Position numbers and translations under genes: made by a program. Under the pieces are notes generated by a model. The model saw nothing but the letters and a program-made list of their open reading frames with translations. It was not told where the DNA came from and made no database searches. Shown piece by piece: positions 17,308-25,349 of a DNA stretch of 64,000 bases (position 1 is the first letter of the stretch; each line of letters opens with the position of its first letter). Origin of the DNA: Tenericutes bacterium MZ-XQ. Lineage in GTDB: Bacteria; Bacillota_I; Bacilli_A; Acholeplasmatales; Acholeplasmataceae. The stretch spans positions 1,742,858 through 1,806,857 of the forward strand of contig CP017950.1 in NCBI GenBank assembly GCA_002838205.1, given 5' to 3'.

Positions 17308-17976
17308 TTATGTGATTTGATATTTCTTAAACACAATAAAATTAAGAAACGCATATATCTTAATTACCCAATAGTATAAAACAAATAAAACAACAATGTT
17401 AAAGACTTGAACAAAACTTAGAATCCTTCCTGAGACTCTATTATTTAAATCTAGTAGTAATACAATGAAATTTGATGGATCAAATGTAATTGCATAACTA
17501 ATGACTACAACATAGATTGTATAAAACAAAGTATAATACATAATCAATTTCATATCACTTTTTTTATAGTTATGAAAGGTCATTAAAAATAAACTTCCCA
17601 AAAATAAAAATAGATGGTTGATTAGTGCTGCAATCGTTAAATATACTCCATGATTGATAAATGACCCATCACCCATGAATGGAAACGCAATTAAGTATCC
17701 AAAACCTGACAAGCATGCTACAAATCCAGCTAAACCATAAAACCGTTTTATTTTAAAGACAATCACGATGGAAAATATAAAATAAGCGATTGCTGAGTAT
17801 TCAATCGGTATTTTCGTTAATTCTCCTCTATAGAAATAAACCATGTATTCAACTACTTTATAGATAAGCATAATGATACTAATCAACCATAGTACTTGAC
17901 GTTTCTTTCTTATATTAAGCAGCAAAAAAGAGACGATGATTAATGATATGCTTAATAACAAGCCATAAACGTTCAT
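17308..17976 (-). CDS. seven-segment membrane protein, possibly YwaF/TMEM164-like
   Basis: 222 residues with about seven hydrophobic helices. Its layout (short N-terminal segment, a charged loop KRFYGL after helix 3, and a central polar pair near GDGSFINHGVYL followed by a histidine-containing helix) is like the YwaF-type proteins at 9824-10657 and 25350-26057, but motif similarity is weak. The function is unknown. It is a single-gene unit facing the phosphorylase gene, with the shared terminator at its 3' side. Confidence 0.5.
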   Translation of the reverse strand: MNVYGLLLSISLIIVSFLLLNIRKKRQVLWLISIIMLIYKVVEYMVYFYRGELTKIPIEYSAIAYFIFSIVIVFKIKRFYGLAGFVACLSGFGYLIAFPFMGDGSFINHGVYLTIAALINHLFLFLGSLFLMTFHNYKKSDMKLIMYYTLFYTIYVVVISYAITFDPSNFIVLLLDLNNRVSGRILSFVQVFNIVVLFVLYYWVIKIYAFLNFIVFKKYQIT

Positions 17977-18031
17977 GAATCTACCTCCATGTGAGTTAAC
18001 TATATTATAGTCTATATAATCAGTTTAAACA

Positions 18032-18065
18032 ATAAAAAAACCTCTTAAACTAAAGAGGTTTTTTG
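18032..18065. terminator. bidirectional terminator overlapping the kinase stop codon
   Basis: AACCTCTT, a short loop and AAGAGGTT, flanked by an A-run and a T-run. The TAA stop of the leftward deoxynucleoside kinase gene lies in the stem at 18045-18047. Confidence 0.85.
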
Positions 18066-18668
18066 ATCTTGAACTTTTTTAATTTCAACCAAACTCATTT
18101 CAAATACTTCATCTTCTGTTTTACCAGAAGTATTTAAGATCACATATGGAATATCATACACTGAGCATTGTGCAGTTATTTTTGTCACATAATCTTTTAA
18201 CAAACTCTTGAAGTAGGCTTCGTTTTTATCAAAGTTTTCGATTTCTTGTTCTCTACCTCTCGATAAAACTCGGTCTCTAAAGTTTTCCCAATCAACATCT
18301 AAAATGATATATATATCAGGTTTCTTGATTTGATTCATATATGCATGAAACACACCGTTATACATGTTCATAATCGTAGGCATTTTTTTTAGGTTGTGTT
18401 GAGCAAATAGCCAGTGTTCAACTAAATCACGATCAACGATAAAATTACCATTATATTTTTGTTGGTTCAGCCAATGATTATGAATAAAATAAATTTGAAG
18501 CAGCATCTCTACATCATTTTTTTGTTCATAAAGCCATTTTAATAATGTATTAAAGACTTCATCATCTTTTTCAAACTCTTCCATTACGGGAATGTTTAAT
18601 GCTTCTCCTAATCGTTTAACCAATGTTGATTTTCCTGAGGCAATCATACCTCCAACTGATATCTTCAT
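18045..18668 (-). CDS. deoxynucleoside kinase
   Basis: 207 residues from the ATG at 18668, chosen because GAGGA lies nine bases upstream; earlier in-frame ATGs at 18695 and 18686 lack a ribosome site. It belongs to the deoxynucleoside kinase family (deoxyadenosine/deoxyguanosine/deoxycytidine kinases), which phosphorylates deoxynucleosides with ATP. The P-loop GGMIASGKST is at residues 6-15. IVDRDLVEH corresponds to the family's DR-S/E substrate motif, YIILDVDWENFRDRVLSRGRE holds the LID-like arginines and FDKNEAYFKSL follows. With the neighbouring phosphorylase it supports salvage of nucleosides. Base preference cannot be assigned. Confidence 0.88.
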   Translation of the reverse strand: MKISVGGMIASGKSTLVKRLGEALNIPVMEEFEKDDEVFNTLLKWLYEQKNDVEMLLQIYFIHNHWLNQQKYNGNFIVDRDLVEHWLFAQHNLKKMPTIMNMYNGVFHAYMNQIKKPDIYIILDVDWENFRDRVLSRGREQEIENFDKNEAYFKSLLKDYVTKITAQCSVYDIPYVILNTSGKTEDEVFEMSLVEIKKVQDQKTSLV

Positions 18669-18777
18669 TCTTTTTATCCTCTTCATTTCCAACATTAAAA
18701 ATAATGTTTACTATGAAAATAATATCATCTAAGATGAGTTATTGTCAATTCATATAAAAAACTTTTAAAAATATTGC

Positions 18778-20112
18778 TTAATATTTTTTCGATGACCTAG
18801 ATTTTGAAAACTTTTCATCATATTTCTTTTTCGATTTCGTTTTTTTATACGATGATTCTTTTTTATACTTATCGTCTGAAAATGATTTTTTTCTTGTGTT
18901 TTTTGATCCCCGTCTTGATTGAGAGACTTGCTGAGTTTTAATGATTTTTAACTCGTTTTTAGTCTCATTAACCCTAATAGTCGTATGAAAGGGTTGATCT
19001 GTGATTACAGGTATTTGAATCTGATTAGTTTTTTCGATTGCTTTTAATAAATGCGCTTCATCTTGAGAACAAAATGAGATAGCTACTCCTGTTTTTTTAG
19101 CTCTACCCGTTCTCCCAATTCTATGCACATAAGTTTCTGGAGATTCAGGTAGATCATAATTGATCACATGAGATAACTCATCTACATCAATGCCACGTGC
19201 AGCGATATCAGTAGCAACTAACACTCTTAACTGTTTAGCTTTGAAGTTGTTTAAAGCTTTTTGTCTCATATTTTGTGATTTATTACCATGAATAGCATCA
19301 GCTTTAACACCATAGGATAGTAATTCTTTAACTAACTTATTTGCACCATGCTTTGTTCTTGTAAAAACTAAAACAGATTTCATTTTTGGATCGACGAGTA
19401 AGTCAATTAATAAACGTGTCTTATCTTTTTTCGTTACAAAATATAGGCTATGATCTATAATATCTAACATTGCTTCTGGTGGTGTGATTTCTATTCTGAT
19501 TGGATTGGTTAAAAGCTCATTAGCAAATGATAATATCTCTTTTGGTAATGTTGCAGAAAACATCATCGTTTGATGCATGTTTTTTACAAATGACACAATT
19601 TTTCTCACATCTTTGATAAAGCCCATATCTAGCATATGATCTGCTTCATCTAAAACCAAATACTTCACAAAATCGAGTTTAACTAAACCTTGGTTTATTA
19701 AGTCTAATAATCTACCTGGTGTAGCAACTAATATATCCACACCTTTTCTTATGGCTACTTCTTGACTTCTTTGTGATACCCCGCCATAAATCACTTCTGT
19801 TTTCAAACCCATATGTCTTGAGTACCCTCTAAAGCTATCTTTGATTTGCTCTGCCAACTCTCTTGTTGGTGCTAAAATTAAAGCTCTAATATATTTTTTA
19901 TCATATGGTAGCTTGTCTTCATAAAGTCCCTGAATGATTGGTATAGAAAAAGCTGCAGTTTTACCAGTACCTGTTTGCGCACTTGCTAGTACATCTTTTT
20001 GCTTCAAAAGCACAGGGATCGCCTGCTCTTGAATCGGCGAAGGTATATCATAACCTTCTTGTTCAACTGCTTTAAGTATTTCTGGGATAATTCCTAAATT
20101 TTTAAATGACAT
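18778..20112 (-). CDS. DEAD-box ATP-dependent RNA helicase
   Basis: 444 residues. All DEAD-box motifs are in order: the Q motif (PSPIQEQAIP), I (AQTGTGKT), Ia (PTRELAEQ), II (DEAD within LVLDEADHMLD), III (SAT), IV (VLVFTRTK), V (VATDIAARGID) and VI (HRIGRTGR). The last 70 residues are a lysine/serine-rich basic tail suitable for RNA binding. It is closest in style to the RhlE/CshA enzymes used in ribosome assembly and RNA decay at low temperature. The gene has a 145-nt leader containing a terminator hairpin, implying control by readthrough. Confidence 0.95.
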   Translation of the reverse strand: MSFKNLGIIPEILKAVEQEGYDIPSPIQEQAIPVLLKQKDVLASAQTGTGKTAAFSIPIIQGLYEDKLPYDKKYIRALILAPTRELAEQIKDSFRGYSRHMGLKTEVIYGGVSQRSQEVAIRKGVDILVATPGRLLDLINQGLVKLDFVKYLVLDEADHMLDMGFIKDVRKIVSFVKNMHQTMMFSATLPKEILSFANELLTNPIRIEITPPEAMLDIIDHSLYFVTKKDKTRLLIDLLVDPKMKSVLVFTRTKHGANKLVKELLSYGVKADAIHGNKSQNMRQKALNNFKAKQLRVLVATDIAARGIDVDELSHVINYDLPESPETYVHRIGRTGRAKKTGVAISFCSQDEAHLLKAIEKTNQIQIPVITDQPFHTTIRVNETKNELKIIKTQQVSQSRRGSKNTRKKSFSDDKYKKESSYKKTKSKKKYDEKFSKSRSSKKY

Positions 20113-20157
20113 TTTTTCTCCTTGTGTCCGCTTTTAATGAATAATTTGCTTTATTCC

Positions 20158-20196
20158 ATAAAAAAAAGCGTTGTGATAGAGCTAAACAACGCTTTT
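20158..20196 (-). terminator. terminator hairpin inside the helicase leader (attenuator)
   Basis: Read leftward, AAAAGCGTTGT, a 12-base loop, ACAACGCTTTT, then a run of Ts. It lies between the helicase promoter and its start codon, about 45 bases before the ATG. Most transcripts should stop here unless the hairpin is prevented. Confidence 0.8.
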
Positions 20197-20263
20197 AAAC
20201 TTCTTTGTTAAGTTTGCGGTATATAACTATAGCTTCTTGTTCTTTGTATTTAGAAGCATACTT

Positions 20264-20292
20264 ATCATATCATAGAAATGAATAATTTACAA
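20264..20292 (-). promoter_or_regulatory. promoter of the DEAD-box helicase gene
   Basis: On the minus strand TTGTAA (20292-20287) and TATGAT (20269-20264) are 17 bases apart. The start would fall near 20257, giving a leader of about 145 nt. Confidence 0.65.
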
Positions 20293-20317
20293 TTGTTTGA
20301 TTTACTTAAAAAACACA

Positions 20318-20346
20318 TTGCATAATGAAGAAATTTCCTTTATAAT
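20318..20346 (+). promoter_or_regulatory. promoter of the B12 operon
   Basis: TTGCAT at 20318-20323 and TATAAT at 20341-20346 with a 17-base spacer, giving a start near 20353, just before the riboswitch. Confidence 0.75.
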
Positions 20347-20367
20347 GAAATTAACTTAATAAGAATT

Positions 20368-20602
20368 GTTGGTGTATTTTTATACATAACAGGGAATCAA
20401 GTTAAATGCTTGAGCTGTCCCAGCAACCGTGATACAGACGAAATGCAAATAACCACTGCTTATAGCGGGAAGGTGCATAGTAGGATGAAGTTTAGCCGGT
20501 AGACCTACCAATACATTCGAATGAGTAACAGTCTTCTGGGATTAAAGAGTGTAAATAACTTCTTTTTTGTTATTTGCCATGTCCCAGTGACATGGTTTTT
20601 TT
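20368..20602 (+). promoter_or_regulatory. cobalamin (AdoCbl-type) riboswitch with terminator
   Basis: The conserved blocks of the cobalamin riboswitch appear in order: GGTG at 20371, AGGGAATC, GAGCTGTCCCAGCAACCGT, CCACTG, GGGAAGGTGC, GGATGAAG, the B12-box-like AGCCGGTAGACCTACC, and GTCTTCTGGGATT near 20531-20543. Downstream is a terminator, CCATGTC (20577-20583) and GACATGG (20589-20595) with seven Ts, preceded by a small AAATAAC/GTTATTT hairpin. The expected behaviour is transcription-off when cobalamin binds. It controls the three genes that follow. The aptamer call rests on established family sequence; switching direction is inferred from the terminator. Confidence 0.95.
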
Positions 20603-20626
20603 ATACAAAAAAAGAGGAGATTAAAG

Positions 20627-22063
20627 ATGAAAAAGACCTTAGTTTTACTGCTTGTTGTTTTGAGTGTTCTTACACTTGCTGGGTGTCAAGATGAAGAACA
20701 AGAGGTTACTGATACTGTTAAACCTGTAATCAGTGGCATGGAAGATATGGTTTTAACTTTAGGAGATGAAGCGCCAAATTGGTTAGATGGTGTAACTGCA
20801 ACAGATGATGTCGATGGAAATGTCACTGTCACTGTGGACGCATCAGCTGTGATTTTAACTGAAGCAGGCATTTACGATGTCATCTATTCTGCAGAAGATG
20901 AAGCAGGTAATTTAGAATCAGTAACCATTAAAGTTACTGTCAATAATCCTGAAGTAGATGCTTTTTATGTATCTCTTCTAGATTTAGAAGGAAGCACACT
21001 GATGAATGAAACCATTGAATTTGATGCTTCTAACGAAACACCAATCATTGAACTGATTGATGCTGTTGTTGAATTAGATTATACTGTCTTTGATTTTGGG
21101 ACAATGATACATGGTGTTGGTGGTCATTATCCAAAAGAGTATGGCGCAAGCTATAACTATTATTATCAAATCATCGTTGATGGCACTCCGATTATGACTG
21201 GACTTGATCAAGTTGTTTATGAAGATGATATGACCATTGAATTTGTAGAAACTTCTACATTATCAGCATTTGACCAACAAGTTGATGATTTTATATATGA
21301 TTTTATTGAAACACATATGGATACATACATCACTGATAGTGCTGTAGATTACAATGTCTTATCCGCAGTTTATCAACTTAATATGAGAAATTATATCGAT
21401 TTAGATGTCACTTCACGATATACATATGAAAATATATCAATCACGCAAGAATCATTTGCAGATTTATCTGTTGGCAATCTTATGAAACTTGCAATTTATA
21501 TGACAATTGAGCATCTAGATACAACACCTTTAAAAGATCATTTACTCACACTAGATGTGACAAATGCTTATGAACTTACTTCATACCTTCAAGCATTATC
21601 AATGCTTGGCGAGACTGATCAAGATGCAGCTTTATCACTCATTAATCATACATTAGAAGATCCTGATTTTATCGGTATGTCTTATACTGCATTATATGGT
21701 TATGAAGCTTTAGATGGTTTTGATACTTACATGACAAGTTCATATACGTATATCGAAACGACTTTATCAGAAGATGGCATTGTTTCTTGGGGTAATGCTA
21801 ACGCATCTTCTACAGCACAACTTATTTTGGGATTGGTTGCTCAAGGTATCAATCCACAAGATGAAGCTTATCAAACAAACACTATTGGTCTTGTAGAAGC
21901 TTTAATGGCTTATGAACTCAATGGTGGTTTTAAATGGATGATCACTGATGAAAATCCTGATTTGATGTTTTCAACACCTCAAGCATTCAGTGCATTAGTT
22001 GCTTATAAACTATCAAGAGATATTTGGGGATTTCCAGCAACACATTTATTTGATTTAGACTAA
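20627..22063 (+). CDS. transcobalamin-like lipoprotein (Ig-like, DUF4430-like and helical-barrel domains)
   Basis: 478 residues. A signal peptide ends in the lipobox LTLAGC, so the protein is anchored outside the membrane. Residues about 30-105 form an Ig-like DUF5011-type domain (GDEAPNWLDGVTATDDVDG...). Residues about 110-210 resemble the DUF4430/transcobalamin beta domain, with the YNYYYQIIVDGTPIMTGLDQ block. Residues about 215-475 are an alpha-helical repeat of the prenyltransferase/terpene-cyclase style, ending in TPQAFSALVAYKL. Transcobalamin and intrinsic factor combine just such an alpha-barrel and beta domain to bind B12, here in the opposite order. The riboswitch and the ECF S-component behind it support cobalamin or cobinamide capture. 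Domain calls are moderate, ligand is inference. Confidence 0.72.
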   Translation: MKKTLVLLLVVLSVLTLAGCQDEEQEVTDTVKPVISGMEDMVLTLGDEAPNWLDGVTATDDVDGNVTVTVDASAVILTEAGIYDVIYSAEDEAGNLESVTIKVTVNNPEVDAFYVSLLDLEGSTLMNETIEFDASNETPIIELIDAVVELDYTVFDFGTMIHGVGGHYPKEYGASYNYYYQIIVDGTPIMTGLDQVVYEDDMTIEFVETSTLSAFDQQVDDFIYDFIETHMDTYITDSAVDYNVLSAVYQLNMRNYIDLDVTSRYTYENISITQESFADLSVGNLMKLAIYMTIEHLDTTPLKDHLLTLDVTNAYELTSYLQALSMLGETDQDAALSLINHTLEDPDFIGMSYTALYGYEALDGFDTYMTSSYTYIETTLSEDGIVSWGNANASSTAQLILGLVAQGINPQDEAYQTNTIGLVEALMAYELNGGFKWMITDENPDLMFSTPQAFSALVAYKLSRDIWGFPATHLFDLD

Positions 22064-22082
22064 ATAAAAAAGGAGGACTTTT

Positions 22083-22547
22083 ATGAAACCAATTGTTATC
22101 AAACTTATATTAACTGTTGCGGTCCTCCTTTTTGGTTTTTTAATTATAGAATTTGTATTTGATAGAGATTTAATTCATGAAGCGGGAGACATTGAACTTA
22201 TCATTATGAATGAAGATCAAGAAGTTTTGTTTCATGAGATTCTTCCTTATGAAGAAAATGAATCATTTTTTGAAATTTTAAATGAACGCTTCACACTGAC
22301 ATGTGCAAATCAATTTTATCAACCAGATAACACTTGCTCATTCACTTTCAATGTAATGGGTCAAGAAAATCATGTGATTTTAGGTATTAAATCTGAAAGT
22401 TTTGAGATTATGACTGACTGGGACAACACTTTCTTAAACATAGAGGTTTACGATGGAGAAACTTACATCGATGCCAATCAAGGATTTGATATGATTCAGC
22501 TTGAAAACATAGATAAGATTAGAATTCTTGTGGATGATGCGAGGTAA
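22083..22547 (+). CDS. membrane-anchored beta-domain protein of the B12 operon
   Basis: 154 residues: one N-terminal transmembrane segment (about 5-26) followed by about 125 extracytoplasmic residues. Strands such as GDIELIIMNEDQEVLF, then ENESFFEILNERF, resemble the start of a DUF4430-like domain. A pair of cysteines (near 75 and 83) may form a disulfide. AGGAGG precedes the ATG. It sits between the transcobalamin-like lipoprotein and the ECF S-component, 19 and 4 bases away, so all three are surely one operon under the riboswitch. A second half-site for cobalamin binding or a docking subunit are both possible; neither is shown by sequence. Confidence 0.6.
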   Translation: MKPIVIKLILTVAVLLFGFLIIEFVFDRDLIHEAGDIELIIMNEDQEVLFHEILPYEENESFFEILNERFTLTCANQFYQPDNTCSFTFNVMGQENHVILGIKSESFEIMTDWDNTFLNIEVYDGETYIDANQGFDMIQLENIDKIRILVDDAR

Positions 22548-22551
22548 ATGA

Positions 22552-23109
22552 ATGAAAATAACACAAAAAAAGACAATTAAAGACTTAACCATTGTCGTGG
22601 TTGCAGCATCCATTCTTTTTGTGCAGCAACTGGCACTATCTTTTATTCCAAACGTTCAGTTTTCTATTCTTTTAGTAGTTTTATATACAAGAGTCTTAGG
22701 ATTTAAGAAAACTGCATTGATTGTAACCATTCATGTGATTGCGGTAAATCTGTTTTCACCCATGGGTCCTGTATCCCCTGTACTGATGCCAGCGATGTAT
22801 TTGGCTTGGATACTGATTCCTATCTTACTGACTACCCTACTGAAAAAACTTAATTCCGCAATATCACTTTCAATATTTGGTTTTGTTTATGGATTCATCT
22901 ATGGTTGGATATTTATTCCGTTTACTGTATGGTTTTTAGATAGTCCATTCTTACCTTATTTAATATGGGATATCCCATTTGAAATCATTATGGCGATTTC
23001 AAATATGTTATCAATCTTGTGGTTATATGAACCACTAAAAAAAGCATTGATTCATCAACTCGATCAAACACATCATAGACATATAGAGAAAAACTCAGCA
23101 ACCAGCTGA
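22552..23109 (+). CDS. ECF transporter S-component, probably for cobalamin
   Basis: 185 residues with six hydrophobic helices and no ATP-binding motif, the layout of substrate-specific S-components of energy-coupling factor importers. The first helix starts after a polar N-terminus (KDLTIVVVAASILFVQQLAL), where S-components dock on EcfT. Known B12-type S-components such as CbrT of lactobacilli are similar in size. The riboswitch and the B12-capture-like genes in the same operon make cobalamin or a precursor the likely substrate. The EcfA/EcfA'/EcfT energising module is not in the window, as usual for group II ECF systems. Its stop codon lies inside the terminator stem. Confidence 0.8.
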   Translation: MKITQKKTIKDLTIVVVAASILFVQQLALSFIPNVQFSILLVVLYTRVLGFKKTALIVTIHVIAVNLFSPMGPVSPVLMPAMYLAWILIPILLTTLLKKLNSAISLSIFGFVYGFIYGWIFIPFTVWFLDSPFLPYLIWDIPFEIIMAISNMLSILWLYEPLKKALIHQLDQTHHRHIEKNSATS

Positions 23110-23117
23110 GTTTTTTT
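23089..23117. terminator. terminator of the B12 operon
   Basis: AAAACTCAGC, loop AACCA, GCTGAGTTTT plus three Ts. It overlaps the last codons and the TGA of the S-component gene and also faces the converging phosphotransferase gene. Confidence 0.88.
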
Positions 23118-24012
23118 ATACCTTAATATTTTGATATGATTTATAAAATGCCATCATCCAATGATACTGCTCTTCAAAAAATGTCTCTGCTTGATCATCT
23201 AAACCTTGAGCATCAAAAATAGTTGCAATAATCTCAAAATGTCTAACGGGTATCATTGCTAACATATGTTTAATCAATTTTGAATCTATAAAATTTTGCT
23301 GCTTTAATATGTCTATTGTTTTCATTAAATCAACTTCATGAAATTGATTAAAATGAGTTTGATCAAAAAATGTAATGTAATCCACAAGAGGACTTAATAT
23401 GCCACAAGCATCAAAATCAAATATGATCGCTCGATGATCTTTATTGATGATGATATTTCCTGTATGCATATCTCCATGATAAAAACCCTTATCTAAGCTA
23501 TCTACCACATTAAAAAAGTAAGCACCTAACATTTTCATTTCCATTAATCTTTGATTGTTAAACGATACTTCCTTTAAAAGATGGATATATCGATCAATAA
23601 AAAATGAGTGATCTCTAATTGTTAACTCATATGGGTATGATTTCATGATTTGGTGTATTTCAAAGATGGACTGTAAAATTAGTTTTTCGTGCTTTACTTT
23701 TTCGGCTTGCTCGCCATTTATATATTCATATAGAATACCAATCTCATCATCAATAACGACATATGGTTCTTTTAATAAAGTTAGATAAACCTTAGGTACT
23801 GGACCTTTATGTTCATCTATATATCTCATAACATTTAAAGATACTAATGCAGAAGCAGTATTGTTTTTACGATAGATTTTAAACATATATGTCTGCTCTT
23901 GAGTCTTAATCAGATAAACTCTACCAATCATATCTCGAAATAGTTCTATATGATTGATATCTATTCCATATCCATCTTCAATAAGTTTCCTTAATATATC
24001 ATCATTTCTCAT
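23116..24012 (-). CDS. aminoglycoside phosphotransferase/choline kinase-like kinase
   Basis: 298 residues with the protein-kinase-like APH fold. The catalytic loop is HGDMHTGNII (near residue 178; aspartate as base, asparagine for metal) and the metal aspartate lies in IIFDFDACG (near 196). The N-terminal strand MFKIYRKN carries the ATP-binding lysine. This family phosphorylates hydroxyls on small molecules (aminoglycosides, choline, homoserine, fructosamine), and the sequence does not identify which. It overlaps the upstream pyridoxamine-oxidase-like gene by four bases, so they form one unit. Resistance function should not be assumed. Confidence 0.8.
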   Translation of the reverse strand: MRNDDILRKLIEDGYGIDINHIELFRDMIGRVYLIKTQEQTYMFKIYRKNNTASALVSLNVMRYIDEHKGPVPKVYLTLLKEPYVVIDDEIGILYEYINGEQAEKVKHEKLILQSIFEIHQIMKSYPYELTIRDHSFFIDRYIHLLKEVSFNNQRLMEMKMLGAYFFNVVDSLDKGFYHGDMHTGNIIINKDHRAIIFDFDACGILSPLVDYITFFDQTHFNQFHEVDLMKTIDILKQQNFIDSKLIKHMLAMIPVRHFEIIATIFDAQGLDDQAETFFEEQYHWMMAFYKSYQNIKV

Positions 24013-24422
24013 GATAATTGAAAATCTTGATTTCTATTAGCTATATAAGCTCTTCCATGTGTTACTGTAAACTTTAAAACACAATAATCTTGATCATTGA
24101 TGCCTAAATGATAAAACTGTTCATCACCGTTTAACCAAATTCTGGTTTTAATATCAATGTCATCTAATACTTCTACTTTTCCAATTAAAGAAATACCTGT
24201 AAAAGTACTTGGATTATACATATAAATGCTACCAATCTGATTTTTTTGAAAAGATTTAACTTTGTTTGAAGATGTGTTTGTTGAAAAATAAAAAAAATGC
24301 TCTTGTTCTACTAATCTAGGTTTAAGCATGGCTTTACTTACTGGAAATCCCTTTTCGTCGATATAACTAATGATTGTTTTTGCTTGATGGTCATCAACCA
24401 TCTTCCTGATGATGTCTTTCAT
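24009..24422 (-). CDS. pyridoxamine 5'-phosphate oxidase-like flavin-binding protein
   Basis: 137 residues of the split-barrel FMN-binding fold found in general stress protein 26 and related short PNPOx-like proteins. Typical stretches are KTIISYIDEKGFPVSKAM at the start, FFYFSTNTSSNKVKSFQKN and GSIYMYNP, followed by a VEVLDD strand. Length agrees with the short family rather than true PdxH. It probably reduces or protects a flavin-dependent substrate in the cytoplasm. Its stop overlaps the start of the APH-type kinase gene. The substrate is unknown. Confidence 0.78.
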   Translation of the reverse strand: MKDIIRKMVDDHQAKTIISYIDEKGFPVSKAMLKPRLVEQEHFFYFSTNTSSNKVKSFQKNQIGSIYMYNPSTFTGISLIGKVEVLDDIDIKTRIWLNGDEQFYHLGINDQDYCVLKFTVTHGRAYIANRNQDFQLS

Positions 24423-24507
24423 AATTTCTCCTTAATTGTAATGATAATTTTTTTATAGCAATTCTAAGATTAAATCCTTTGAATCAATATATATCATAAA
24501 ACTATAT

Positions 24508-25347
24508 TTATATGTTCACGGACTTCATTTTTTCAAAAACTTTGTCATAATCATGATCTAAATGAAATACATGATAATCAATCTTTATAGATTTCATAAT
24601 CTCTTGTTCTATATGTTGGCGATATTCTTCATATGCCAACATACCTTCTTTTCCTAAAAACCCAAGTTCTTTCCCAAATTTAGTGCGTTCTAAATATAAA
24701 ACAACTTCATCAATCCAATCTCTATATTTACTTGGATCATCAGTTCTTCTTTCTTCAATGGTTTTATCTAGTGTTTGTTCAATGTGATCTTGATAAATGT
24801 AAAACATCATTGGATTCATATCTAGTAATGGACTCATGAGTTTAACAAAATAAGCAATGATTTCATTTGGATTCATATTTTGGTTTAAGATAAGCTCATT
24901 GATATGATTTTGTAAAAATACGCACTCAAAAATATATAAAACATGCTCTTCATGATGATTTAAAAAATAGGTGTACTTCTTTTGATAAGCTTTTTTAAAT
25001 GTTTCTAAGTTATCTTCTCTATATATTTCATATCTTTTTAAATCATCATAAAACGCATTTGTAATTTTTTCATGCCTTATTTTTGTATAAGCAATCATGT
25101 AAACATCGTCTTCAATTCTTGTATGCTTGATGATTTCATCTTTGAATAATGGGTATTTTTTTATGATTGCTTCATATGTTTCTTTGTCTGTATATGTACA
25201 CCACGCAAGAGATATTGGATGTAGATCACCTTCTGAATATTGAATGACTTTTATACCTTTAGACTCATAATGGGCTTTTAATTTTCTTGCATATGTTGTT
25301 TTACCACTTCCTGGTAACCCTTCAATAAATAGTATTTGATGTTTCAT
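24508..25347 (-). CDS. P-loop kinase-like protein of unknown substrate
   Basis: 279 residues from the ATG at 25347; the in-frame ATG twelve bases earlier overlaps the GGAGGT ribosome site and is rejected. A Walker A motif GLPGSGKTTYARKL lies at residues 8-21, followed by the strand VIQYSEGD. YIFECVFLQNHINEL may be the Walker B strand. These features are shared with small-molecule and nucleotide kinases of the zeta-toxin/adenylylsulfate-kinase type, but I do not recognise a named family. The gene directly follows the YwaF-like gene with a three-base gap or overlap and should be cotranscribed. Confidence 0.65.
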   Translation of the reverse strand: MKHQILFIEGLPGSGKTTYARKLKAHYESKGIKVIQYSEGDLHPISLAWCTYTDKETYEAIIKKYPLFKDEIIKHTRIEDDVYMIAYTKIRHEKITNAFYDDLKRYEIYREDNLETFKKAYQKKYTYFLNHHEEHVLYIFECVFLQNHINELILNQNMNPNEIIAYFVKLMSPLLDMNPMMFYIYQDHIEQTLDKTIEERRTDDPSKYRDWIDEVVLYLERTKFGKELGFLGKEGMLAYEEYRQHIEQEIMKSIKIDYHVFHLDHDYDKVFEKMKSVNI

Positions 25348-25349
25348 GC

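Noticed and set aside
23116-24012. Aminoglycoside resistance gene
   Set aside because: Only the general APH/choline-kinase fold is evident; the neighbours are housekeeping-like and the substrate cannot be read from the sequence.
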